A DNA stretch of 40,543 nucleotides from CAYTNY01 sp964439215 (lineage in GTDB: Bacteria > Oederibacteriota > PGYV01 > CAYTNY01): contig CAYTNY010000009.1 in assembly GCA_964439215.1 (NCBI GenBank), positions 1 through 40,543 of the forward strand, given 5' to 3'. Below, in pieces: positions 16,627 through 23,379 of this stretch. Made by a program: the position numbers and the translations under genes. Each line of letters starts with the position of its first letter. The first letter of the stretch is position 1. The notes under the pieces are model-generated. The model worked only from the letters and a program-made list of their open reading frames with translations. It was not told where the DNA came from and ran no database searches.

Positions 16627-17871
16627 TCATTCATAAACAGGAAAATTCCCGCATAATTCCGCGGCATTCTTTTTTAATTCGCCGAGTTTATCCCCGCTGC
16701 CGCTGTTTTTCAGCGCCTCGTCCATCCAGGACGCTATCTGTTTCATTTCGCCGGTTTTCATGCCCCGGGCCGTTACCGCGGGCGTGCCTATGCGTATTCC
16801 GCTTGTTATAAAAGGGCTCTGATCGTCAAAAGGAACCCCGTTTTTGTTTACTGTTATTCCGGCTTTTTCAAGAGCGGCCGCGGCATCTTTTCCTGTTATT
16901 CCCCGATCCCTTAAATCAATAAGTATCATATGACAGTCCGTTCCGCCGGTTAATACTTTATACCCTTTTTCCATAAGAACCCCGGCAAGCGTCCGGGCAT
17001 TTTCAATAACCTGTTTCTGATATTCTTTGAAATCCTCTGTCATTGCCTGTTTAAAACATATCGCTTTTGCGGCTATAATATGCATAAAAGGGCCGCCCTG
17101 TATCCCCGGAAAAACAGCTGAATCTATCTGTTTCGCGAATTTTTCACGGCACAGTATAAGACCGCCTCTCGGACCTTTAAGCGTTTTATGCGTTGTGGTT
17201 GTCACAAAATCACAATACGGCACAGGATCAGGATAAAGGCCCGCCGCAATCAGTCCGGCATAATGCGCGGCATCCGCAAGCAGAAGCGCGCCCGTTTCAT
17301 CCGCGATTTCCCGGAATTTTTTAAAGTCAATCTCCCGCGGATATGCGGATGCCCCCGCAATTATTATTTTGGGGTTTGTTTCTTTTGCTTTCTTTCTCAC
17401 TTCATCATAATCTATCCCGTATGTTTTTTCACTCACTCCGTATGAAACCGCATTATATATTTTCCCGGACGAGGACGGCGCCGCTCCGTGGGTAAGATGC
17501 CCGCCTGCCGAAAGATTCATTCCCAGCATTGTATCCCCCGGTTTGAGCACCGCAAGGTAAACAGCCTGATTGGTCTGCGATCCGGAATTAGGCTGAACAT
17601 TTGCATGCTCCGCGCCGAAAAGCTTCTTTGCCCGGTCTATGGCCAGCCGCTCTATTTTGTCCGCGGATTCCGCGCCCTGATAAAAACGTTTGCCCGGATA
17701 TCCTTCCGCGTACTTATTGGTAAACACCGAACCGCATGCCTGAAGAACGGCTTCATCCGCATAATTCTCCGATGCTATCATTAAAAGCGTTTCTTTATTT
17801 CTTTTAACTTCCTCTTTTATTATATCCGCTGTTTCTTTATCCACTTTTTCAATCTGATCGGTAAATTCCAT
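16627..17871 (-). CDS. glyA: Serine hydroxymethyltransferase
   Basis: PLP enzyme that converts serine and tetrahydrofolate to glycine and 5,10-methylene-THF. At 414 residues the length is standard. Conserved parts include LIASENY-like MIASENYAD (31-39), TNKYAEGYPGKRFYQG (51-66), NVQPNSGSQTN (91-101), HLTHG (125-129), the LLADAAHYAGL aspartate/histidine site and TTTTHKTLKGPRGG with PLP lysine K229. The C-terminus has GIRIGTPAVTARGM. GGAGGAAAG precedes the ATG. rpiB is upstream, with a GC-rich inverted repeat between them (17901-17922). Confidence 0.97.
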   Translation of the reverse strand: MEFTDQIEKVDKETADIIKEEVKRNKETLLMIASENYADEAVLQACGSVFTNKYAEGYPGKRFYQGAESADKIERLAIDRAKKLFGAEHANVQPNSGSQTNQAVYLAVLKPGDTMLGMNLSAGGHLTHGAAPSSSGKIYNAVSYGVSEKTYGIDYDEVRKKAKETNPKIIIAGASAYPREIDFKKFREIADETGALLLADAAHYAGLIAAGLYPDPVPYCDFVTTTTHKTLKGPRGGLILCREKFAKQIDSAVFPGIQGGPFMHIIAAKAICFKQAMTEDFKEYQKQVIENARTLAGVLMEKGYKVLTGGTDCHMILIDLRDRGITGKDAAAALEKAGITVNKNGVPFDDQSPFITSGIRIGTPAVTARGMKTGEMKQIASWMDEALKNSGSGDKLGELKKNAAELCGNFPVYE

Positions 17872-17900
17872 TCTTTCCTCCTGTAAATTTAATATTATAA

Positions 17901-17922
17901 CCGCCGTGCTTCAGCACCGCGG
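17901..17922. repeat. 22-bp inverted repeat between rpiB and glyA
   Basis: CCGC-c-GTGCT (17901-17910) pairs with AGCAC-c-GCGG (17913-17922), one central mismatch and a 2-bp centre. More GC-rich self-complementary sequence follows (cccggcgcccgg). On the minus strand it is followed by TTATAATATT rather than a T-run, so it is a poor terminator. It may be an operator, a leader hairpin for glyA, or an intergenic repeat. Confidence 0.5.
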
Positions 17923-17940
17923 CCCGGCGCCCGGTTTGTT

Positions 17941-18384
17941 TTAAATTTTTCCTTCTATTTCTTTTATTTTATCCAGTCTTTTTTCGTGTCTTCCGCCTTC
18001 GTACTCGGTTTCTATCCATATTTTCAGTATTGCCTTTGCCAGATCCCGTCCTATAATTCTCCCCGGAAGAACAAGAACATTTGAATTATTATGCTTTCTT
18101 GCTGTTTCCGCCGTGAAAGTGTTATCCACCAATGCGGCGTAAATGCCTTTGTATTTATTGGCGGCGATGGACATTCCGATCCCTGAACCGCACAAAAGCA
18201 CCCCTCTGTCAAATTTCCCGGAAAGAATGCCCTCGCAGACCTTTTCAGCGTAATCCGGGTAATCAACAGACTGTTCGTTATATGCTCCGAAATCCTTGTA
18301 TTCATATTTATTAATGCTTAAATACTTTTTCAGCTCCTCTTTAAGTTCAAATGCCGCATGATCAGATCCAAGCGCAAGTTTCAT
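17941..18384 (-). CDS. rpiB: Ribose-5-phosphate isomerase B
   Basis: Interconverts ribose-5-phosphate and ribulose-5-phosphate in the pentose phosphate pathway. The 147-residue size is that of the RpiB/LacAB family. Motifs are LGSDHAAFELKEELK (5-19), VDYPDYAEKV, GVLLCGSGIGMSIAANKYKG (the catalytic Cys lies in LCGSGIG) and ARKHNNSNVLVLPGRIIG. AGAGGTG lies just before the ATG. It is commonly found next to glyA, as here. Confidence 0.95.
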   Translation of the reverse strand: MKLALGSDHAAFELKEELKKYLSINKYEYKDFGAYNEQSVDYPDYAEKVCEGILSGKFDRGVLLCGSGIGMSIAANKYKGIYAALVDNTFTAETARKHNNSNVLVLPGRIIGRDLAKAILKIWIETEYEGGRHEKRLDKIKEIEGKI

Positions 18385-18404
18385 TTATTCACCTCTTGTT
18401 TTTT

Positions 18405-19094
18405 TTATTCTTCATCCGGGCTTTCACCTTCCGCTTCGGAGCTCTTTCCCGGCTCATCCTCCCGGGCTTTTTTCTGTTTTTCTATCTCTTCATCCACGGC
18501 TTTTCTGTCCTCAAGCAGAAAAGTATTCTTTTCATTGTAACGTTCAACAGCCGCGGGGGCAAATATCATATCATATATCCAGGAACCCAGAAAAACAGCA
18601 AGCCCCGTATAAAAAACAACATTTGAAACATTATCCGTCTCAACACCGCTGACGTCCCGCGGAGCAAGAACACCATTTATACTTATACCCATCATAACCA
18701 GAGAAAGAATCTGGGCGGAAACAATCGACATTCCCCGGTTTTTATCTTTTGCGTAAAAATGACCCGCCCCGTGTACAACAACACCGGGAAAAAGAGCCTT
18801 TTGAAACGCGGTGTTTTTATCCATGGGAACAACAAGGGTTTTCACCTCTATATCATCGTCATTTATATACATACTTTCCCGCCAGTCAGTTTCTGTGGTT
18901 GTATGCTTTATATACCTTACTTCCTGCCAGGGTATTGATACTTCCTTTTCTCCGGAAAGTTTCACTAAAAGATAATAGGCGTCAAAACTTATAACATCCG
19001 CTTCAAATTTCTGGTCATCCTTGAGAATAACCGTATCCGCCAAAACGCCGCAAGAAAAAGACATAAAAACAAAAAATATAATAATTTTTTTCAT
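18405..19094 (-). CDS. Exported membrane protein of unknown function
   Basis: With the ATG at 19094 (after GGGAGTG) the protein has 229 residues: signal peptide MKKIIIFFVFMSFSCGVLA, then a short beta-rich domain. That domain (DTVILKDDQKFEADVISFDAYYLLVKLSGEKEVSIPWQEVRYI) resembles the small beta sheet seen in many exported hypothetical proteins from delta-like and candidate-phylum bacteria. Two hydrophobic segments follow (around GHFYAKDKNRGMSIVSAQILSLVMMGISING and VFYTGLAVFLGSWIYDMIF). The ALFPGVVVHGAGHFYAKDKNRG stretch recalls the PGxGQFYxGxxxKG motif of DUF5683-like proteins. The C-terminus is acidic and low-complexity. The frame stays open to 19145, but with no ribosome binding site there. 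Confidence 0.65.
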   Translation of the reverse strand: MKKIIIFFVFMSFSCGVLADTVILKDDQKFEADVISFDAYYLLVKLSGEKEVSIPWQEVRYIKHTTTETDWRESMYINDDDIEVKTLVVPMDKNTAFQKALFPGVVVHGAGHFYAKDKNRGMSIVSAQILSLVMMGISINGVLAPRDVSGVETDNVSNVVFYTGLAVFLGSWIYDMIFAPAAVERYNEKNTFLLEDRKAVDEEIEKQKKAREDEPGKSSEAEGESPDEE

Positions 19095-19156
19095 ATACAC
19101 TCCCTGATCATAAGATAATCCCGCATATATCCCGCCGCACATCATCCTGCATATAT

Positions 19157-19429
19157 TTATTTTTTGCCGGCTATTACAGAGATTTTAACAGCGCTCCTTG
19201 TTTCCCCTTCAATTTCCAGGTGGGTAAATCCGGGGCGGCACAAAACATCATAGCCTTCGGGCTGCGCATACTCCCCCGCAATCGCTATGGCTTTAACTGT
19301 CTGGTTCACGGCATTTGCGCCCATCGCAACAATGTCAACGGTTTTTCCTTCTCTGATATTATTAACAATAGAACCTGCCACTGATTTCGGATTGCTTTTC
19401 GCCGATACTTTCAGCGTGATACTTTCCAT
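19157..19429 (-). CDS. spoVS: Stage V sporulation protein S family protein
   Basis: A 90-residue protein matching SpoVS closely: MESITLKVSAKSNPKSVAGSIV opening, EGKTVDIVAMGANAVNQTVKAIAIA centre and EIEGETRSAVKISVIAGKK end. SpoVS is an Alba-like nucleic-acid-binding-fold protein, needed for spore coat and septation control in Bacillus. It is also found in many bacteria that do not form spores. The ATG at 19429 is 7 nt after GGAGGT, and that site lies right after the rsmI stop codon. The earlier in-frame ATG at 19444 is therefore unlikely. The role here is unknown. It probably acts as a regulator. Confidence 0.93.
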   Translation of the reverse strand: MESITLKVSAKSNPKSVAGSIVNNIREGKTVDIVAMGANAVNQTVKAIAIAGEYAQPEGYDVLCRPGFTHLEIEGETRSAVKISVIAGKK

Positions 19430-19443
19430 CGGAGAAACCTCCA

Positions 19444-20280
19444 TTAAACTTTATGTGTATTTCTATAAAGCGCGTTTTTATTAATTCCGAATTTTTCCGC
19501 GGTTTCTTTTACGGCGGCGCTTTTTTTAAAACCTTTTTTTATCAGGCTGTCAAAATAAAGCCCCGCTTCTTTTTCCCTGTCTTTTTTTTCCGCATGGTTT
19601 TCTCCCGGCTCTATCACGATCGTAAATTCGCCTTTCAGCATATCGTCCGTGAGCATTTCAATAACCCGACCCGCGGATCCCCGCAGTGTTTTTTCATATA
19701 TTTTAGTAATTTCCTTGGAAACCGAAACCTGCGGATCATCCAAAAGAACAGACACCGCCGAAAGTGTTTTTCTGACCCTTTTAGGCGATTCATATATAAT
19801 TACAGGATAGTCCAAATCCGCCATTTTTTCAATCTCTTTTTTAAGAGGGCCCTCTTTTTTCGGAAGAAATCCCAGAAAAACAAATCCGTTTGCCTCAAAA
19901 CCCGACAAAACAAAAGCACAGACAGCCGCTGAAGGGCCGGGTATCACAACCGGTGATATATTTTCTTCTATGCACTTTCTTATTATTATGCCTCCCGGAT
20001 CCGAAACCGCCGGCATCCCCGCGTCGGAAACAAGCGCAACATCAAGCCCGCCTTTCATACGCTCAATAATTTCATCCGTCTTTCTTTTTTCATTGAATTT
20101 ATGATATGATTCCGCAGGTACGGCAATATTATAGTATGCAAGCAGTTTTTTTGTTTTCCGCGTGTCTTCCGCGATTATCAGCCCGCACCCTTTGAGTGTT
20201 TCAACCGCCCTGAAGCTCATATCCTTTAGATTGCCTATGGGCGTTGCCACTATATACAGTTTTGACTTATCATCACTCAC
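19444..20280 (-). CDS. rsmI: 16S rRNA (cytidine(1402)-2'-O)-methyltransferase
   Basis: An SAM-dependent tetrapyrrole-methylase-fold enzyme that methylates C1402 in the ribosomal decoding centre. The 278-residue length is normal. Motifs: LYIVATPIGNLKDMSFRAVETL (8-29), IIAEDTRKTKKLLAYY, ALVSDAGMPAVSDPGG, VVIPGPSAAVCAFVLSGF, FLGFLPKK and YESPKRVRKTL. A short C-terminal helix-turn-helix-like tail (AVKETAEKFGINKNALYRNTHK) is the RsmI_HTH extension. It starts with GTG in a GTGA overlap with the upstream membrane gene, so it is translationally coupled to it. Confidence 0.96.
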   Translation of the reverse strand: MSDDKSKLYIVATPIGNLKDMSFRAVETLKGCGLIIAEDTRKTKKLLAYYNIAVPAESYHKFNEKRKTDEIIERMKGGLDVALVSDAGMPAVSDPGGIIIRKCIEENISPVVIPGPSAAVCAFVLSGFEANGFVFLGFLPKKEGPLKKEIEKMADLDYPVIIYESPKRVRKTLSAVSVLLDDPQVSVSKEITKIYEKTLRGSAGRVIEMLTDDMLKGEFTIVIEPGENHAEKKDREKEAGLYFDSLIKKGFKKSAAVKETAEKFGINKNALYRNTHKV

Positions 20281-20726
20281 CCGTAAAACTCTTTCCGCAG
20301 CCCTTTTATCTCTTCCAGCACAAGGCGGTTCTCTGTTTCAAGTTCTTTTAACTCCGCCAGTATTTTTTCTTTCCGCTCTTTTTTATATTCAACTATATTT
20401 TCCCGTTTCATTATTTCTTTTTTAAAGCGGCTTTGATTCGCCCCTACCATAAACACCGTTGAAATTATCACAGCTGTTTCAGGGATAAGAAACAGTACAT
20501 TTTCAAATACTCCGAAAAGCCCCGGGATCCATATGCCCGCGCATAAAAACAGGGATGCTATAAGCGCATCTTTTAACTGCATAAGAATGGAAAGCGCAAC
20601 AGCAGGGACAATAAGAACATATATAAACGTATGTCCGTATTTTTCATCGGGCGCCAAGGCCGCCAATACCACACATAAAACCGCCGCAAAAAAAACAGCG
20701 GCTGCCGCGGTTTTTCTTTTAAGCAT
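20277..20726 (-). CDS. Small multi-span membrane protein with coiled-coil tail
   Basis: 149 residues. The first ~92 are hydrophobic, with about four spans (for example AAAAVFFAAVLCVVLAAL and NVLFLIPETAVIISTVFMV). A charged, heptad-like helix follows (KKERKEKILAELKELETENRLVLEEIKGL, about 115-143). No family recognised. It overlaps the GAF-domain gene upstream by 8 bp and rsmI downstream by 4 bp. Its layout (membrane block then coiled coil) mirrors the N-terminal half of the neighbouring GAF protein, suggesting the two may pair through their coiled coils. That is inference. Confidence 0.7.
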   Translation of the reverse strand: MLKRKTAAAAVFFAAVLCVVLAALAPDEKYGHTFIYVLIVPAVALSILMQLKDALIASLFLCAGIWIPGLFGVFENVLFLIPETAVIISTVFMVGANQSRFKKEIMKRENIVEYKKERKEKILAELKELETENRLVLEEIKGLRKEFYG

Positions 20727-21615
20727 AACCTTCAGCCTCCAGTATGCCTGAGATTATTCCCGCGATAATATCAAGAAATCTGAGATCTTCCTTTGAAAAA
20801 ACCTCCGGTTCATCCGAGGTTATCTTAAGTATACCCGCTGCCTCCGCGCCAACCAATATGGGAACCGTTATCAGTGAGCGGACCCGTTCTGTTTTTTCCA
20901 CAGAAAACCTGACTTCTTTATTCATATCCGCGATTATGAGGCTCTGCCTGTTTTCCACGACCCATTCGTCAAATTTTTTCAGGATCAGAGCGTCGGAATC
21001 TTTTTCGCCTATAAGAATATCATCTTCCCTGTCAGCCACGATCTTCATTGACTTCCCCTCTTTTAAAAGATACAGACAGGCTGTTTTTTCTTTATGGAAC
21101 ATATAAATAATATTTCTCATCATATACCGTATCTTTTCGCTGAAAACAGAGAAATTCTTTAAATTGTCCCGTATTTCCTTCAGCTGTCTGAATTTTTCAA
21201 GCTTTCCTGTATTTAATTCTATTCCCGCAAGTATTTTTTGTTTTTCAGCCGCCGCGGTATCGCTTTTAGCTTCAATATCCTTTAATTCACCGTTTATTGC
21301 CCCTATCCCATACGAATGGATATCACCTGCTTTTTTCACCGCCGCAAAAACCATAATGGAAATGCCGGCCTGCACCGCAGCCGGCCACAAAGGCGCCTGG
21401 GCGCCCAAGACCGAGAACACGGATACCGCATAGGAAACCATAACCAATGCGGGAATCAGCAGAATAAAAAAACCACCCAGGAACATAAGCCCGCCTGCCA
21501 GTGATATATTAAGCGCAAACAGAAAAACAGGATGCATGGAAACATCTGTCTTGAGTATCAGTGCCGGCATAACCGCGGGCAATAAAAAAATTATTATCTT
21601 CAGCAGAATATTCAT
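20719..21615 (-). CDS. Membrane-tethered coiled-coil GAF-domain protein
   Basis: 298 residues. About four membrane segments occupy residues 3-95, a coiled coil spans about 106-156 (GELKDIEAKSDTAAAEKQ onward) and a GAF-like sensor domain fills about 160-295. The last includes SLIIADMNKEVRFSVEKTERVRSLITVPILVGAEAAGILKITS and FSKEDLRFLDIIAGIIS, the typical GAF ending. No kinase, GGDEF or phosphatase domain follows, so output must go through a partner. PelD has a similar TM-GAF plan but adds a degenerate GGDEF, absent here. GGAG lies 5 nt before the ATG. A terminator for the TPR lipoprotein gene lies between the two genes, so this may start a separate unit. Confidence 0.75.
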   Translation of the reverse strand: MNILLKIIIFLLPAVMPALILKTDVSMHPVFLFALNISLAGGLMFLGGFFILLIPALVMVSYAVSVFSVLGAQAPLWPAAVQAGISIMVFAAVKKAGDIHSYGIGAINGELKDIEAKSDTAAAEKQKILAGIELNTGKLEKFRQLKEIRDNLKNFSVFSEKIRYMMRNIIYMFHKEKTACLYLLKEGKSMKIVADREDDILIGEKDSDALILKKFDEWVVENRQSLIIADMNKEVRFSVEKTERVRSLITVPILVGAEAAGILKITSDEPEVFSKEDLRFLDIIAGIISGILEAEGYA

Positions 21616-21641
21616 TTCATCTCCATTTTTTTACCGCGGAC

Positions 21642-21669
21642 AAAAAAACACCGCAGACCGGTTCCGCGG
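21642..21669 (-). terminator. Intrinsic terminator of the TPR lipoprotein gene
   Basis: Read on the minus strand, CCGCGGA pairs with GTCTGCGG-type sequence in a 7-bp stem (one G-U) with a 5-nt loop (21651-21669). It is followed by TGTTTTTTT (21642-21650). It begins 12 bp after the stop codon at 21682. Confidence 0.75.
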
Positions 21670-21681
21670 AAAAATACCGCT

Positions 21682-22527
21682 TCATTCTCCCATATCTTCA
21701 AGAACCTTGAGATTTTGTCTGGCGGTTCTGTTTACCGGATCTATTTCCATTACTTTTCCCCAGGTCTTGCGGGCATTGCTGTAATCCTCACTGTAAAAAT
21801 AAGCACTCCCCAGATTATTCAGGATCTGAGCCTGATCAGGCGCCAGTCTTACCGCCTGTTTAAGAACATGTATCGCATCAGCATATTTTTTCTGCTGTAT
21901 ATACATACTTCCAAGATTGTTATAAGCCATATGATCCGTCGGATTCTTTCTTATAAGATTTTCAAAAGTCTTTATTGCTTCATCCACTCGTCCTTTCATA
22001 TGATACGCTATACCCAGTCTCCTCAAAACCAGTTCATCTTTCGGATTTCTTTCAACAACAAATTCAAGTTCAGGTATTGCGGAAGACGCATCCTTCTGCG
22101 ACATATAAGCCAGGCCAAGCCTTTTATGAGCCTCAATATTTTCTTTATTTATATCAATCGCTTTTCTCCATAATTCAAGAGCATCCTGAACTCTGCCTTT
22201 GTCATATTCTTCTTTTCCAAGAGTCACATAAGACGCTTCAAGCTTCCCCTTAACCTCAGGATAATTAGGCTTCAGGCTCAGAGCCGTTTCCCACTGTGCT
22301 ATAGCCTCAAGCAAAAGCCCTCTGTCGGCAAAAGCATCGCCGAGCGCTTTATGAACCACGGGGTCGGAAGGATTGGCTGAAAGAGATATCTGGAATTCCT
22401 CTATTGCGTCATCCAGCTTCCCGGCCGCATAATAATCCATTCCCATTTCATAATGCGAAAGCGTAGATGCGCATCCTGCCGCAAAAACAGCAGCCGCAAT
22501 AACAACCAGAAGATATTTTATTTTCAT
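21682..22527 (-). CDS. TPR-repeat lipoprotein
   Basis: A 281-residue protein with a lipoprotein signal (VVIAAAVFAAGC, Cys19 the lipid site) followed by about seven tandem TPR units. Examples are EMGMDYYAAGKLDDAIEEFQISLSANPSDP, AHKRLGLAYMSQKDASSAIPELEFVVERNPKDE and AYNNLGSMYIQQKKYADAIHVLKQAVRLAPDQA. It resembles PilF/NlpI-type TPR lipoproteins, which act as protein scaffolds at the envelope. No pilus genes are nearby, so a pilotin role is not supported. AGGAGG lies 6 nt before the ATG. It appears monocistronic or first in its unit, closed by the terminator at 21642-21669. Confidence 0.88.
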   Translation of the reverse strand: MKIKYLLVVIAAAVFAAGCASTLSHYEMGMDYYAAGKLDDAIEEFQISLSANPSDPVVHKALGDAFADRGLLLEAIAQWETALSLKPNYPEVKGKLEASYVTLGKEEYDKGRVQDALELWRKAIDINKENIEAHKRLGLAYMSQKDASSAIPELEFVVERNPKDELVLRRLGIAYHMKGRVDEAIKTFENLIRKNPTDHMAYNNLGSMYIQQKKYADAIHVLKQAVRLAPDQAQILNNLGSAYFYSEDYSNARKTWGKVMEIDPVNRTARQNLKVLEDMGE

Positions 22528-22720
22528 TTTTTTCCTCCTGTAAATTTTTATTTTATAATAATAAATAATACCACATTGTTATGTTTCATTCAATAAATTT
22601 AAATCACCCCGGAAACCGCTCCGTATTGCAGGTTTTATTGCGGCGCTTGATAGAATCGAAGTTCTTTTTTTCACACATACCGGAACACCTAATTCATACA
22701 GTTATTTATGCTTTCCCACA

Positions 22721-22763
22721 GTGCGCCGCCCTCTCCCGTAGAGGTGGAGGGAAAGGATCGCAC
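22721..22763. repeat. Nested hairpin (REP-like)
   Basis: An outer GTGCG (22721-22725)/CGCAC (22759-22763) stem encloses CCCTC (22729-22733)/GAGGG (22747-22751). The CCCTCTCCCGTAGAGG core looks like the decayed form of common C-run intergenic palindromes. No T-run follows. Confidence 0.45.
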
Positions 22764-22837
22764 AAAAAAGGATTCAGACTTTTCAATGTCATATAAATTC
22801 TCCCTGCTTTGCTGCTGCGTTAACTTGCAGCGTATCC

Positions 22838-22883
22838 TGTCCCGGAGATGCGGATAAGGGACAGCCCTTTGCGGTAGAGGGCT
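22838..22883. repeat. Tandem hairpins (REP-like)
   Basis: TGTCCC (22838-22843)/GGGACA (22858-22863) is followed immediately by AGCCCT (22863-22868)/AGGGCT (22878-22883). The two share one base at 22863. It may be a decayed repeat or a weak terminator. Confidence 0.45.
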
Positions 22884-22980
22884 TGTATTTTAATGTATTT
22901 CCGGATATTTCAGATGCTGCAATTCATTTTACAATTCAGCCCTGTAATGCGGATAAAAAACAAGAACCTCAAAATAATTA

Positions 22981-23009
22981 TTGCATTCATCCCTTTTATA
23001 TGATATAAA
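22981..23009 (+). promoter_or_regulatory. Sigma-70-type promoter for rpmB
   Basis: TTGCAT (22981-22986), a 17-bp spacer, and TATAAA (23004-23009). This predicts a start about 28 nt upstream of the rpmB ATG, with an AAAGGAG ribosome binding site between. Confidence 0.7.
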
Positions 23010-23044
23010 TTTGAATATTACTTTTTAAACAAAGGAGAACAACA

Positions 23045-23236
23045 ATGGCAAAAAAATGTGTAATCTGTGATAAACAGGCTGTGTCGGGAAATAATGTTTC
23101 CCACGCAAAAAACAGGACAAAAACCAGATTCAAACCAAATCTGCAGCAGTCAAGAATTATTCTCAAAGGAAAAACAGTGAAAGCATGGGTCTGTACAAGA
23201 TGCCTGCGGTCAAACAAAATCGTTAAAGCCGCATAA
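23045..23236 (+). CDS. rpmB: 50S ribosomal protein L28
   Basis: A 63-residue large-subunit ribosomal protein. MAKKCVICDKQAVSGNNVSHAKNRTKTRFKPNLQ is the standard L28 opening. The C-x2-C pairs (CVIC and CTRC) give the zinc-binding form. The length is normal. AAAGGAG sits 7 nt before the ATG. It is a lone plus-strand gene in a minus-strand region, with its own promoter (22981-23009), and converges on relA/spoT. Confidence 0.97.
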   Translation: MAKKCVICDKQAVSGNNVSHAKNRTKTRFKPNLQQSRIILKGKTVKAWVCTRCLRSNKIVKAA

Positions 23237-23239
23237 CAG

Positions 23240-23254
23240 CCGGAAAGTTTCCGG
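23240..23254 (+). terminator. Hairpin after rpmB (possible weak terminator)
   Basis: CCGGAAAGTTTCCGG is a perfect palindromic stem starting 3 bp after the rpmB stop codon. No T-run follows directly. The nearest T-tract starts about 35 bp later (CTGTTTTTTTTC near 23286). It may serve both convergent transcripts. Confidence 0.45.
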
Positions 23255-23379
23255 ACCCTGAACGCATATAACCGATACACGAATCTGTTTTTTTTCTTTA
23301 ATACCTTAACCACCTTGGAAAAAATATGCATTTTCTGTGCACAAATATTTTTTTCTTCCCCTGTCCGGCATTTCAGCGG

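Larger units (their letters stand above)
22528..22980. other. Gene-free divergent spacer with degenerate hairpin repeats
   Basis: About 450 bp with no credible coding frame, between the TPR lipoprotein gene (minus) and the rpmB promoter (plus). AT-rich sequence at 22545-22580 probably holds the lipoprotein gene promoter, but I could not settle the boxes. Hairpin clusters at 22721-22763 and 22838-22883 are listed separately. No tRNA fold was found. Confidence 0.6.

Noticed and set aside
20719..21615. PelD (c-di-GMP receptor for Pel polysaccharide)
   Set aside because: The membrane-GAF layout is similar, but there is no degenerate GGDEF domain and no pel genes nearby.
21682..22527. PilF/PilW type IV pilus pilotin
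   Set aside because: It is only a generic TPR lipoprotein by sequence, and no pilus genes are in the window.
22560..23040. tRNA or small structured RNA gene before rpmB
   Set aside because: No cloverleaf or CCA-end pattern was found. The hairpins present look like degenerate REP-type repeats.
22996..23331. 111-residue minus-strand frame over rpmB
   Set aside because: It is antisense to the well-supported L28 gene and has no recognisable domain or ribosome binding site.
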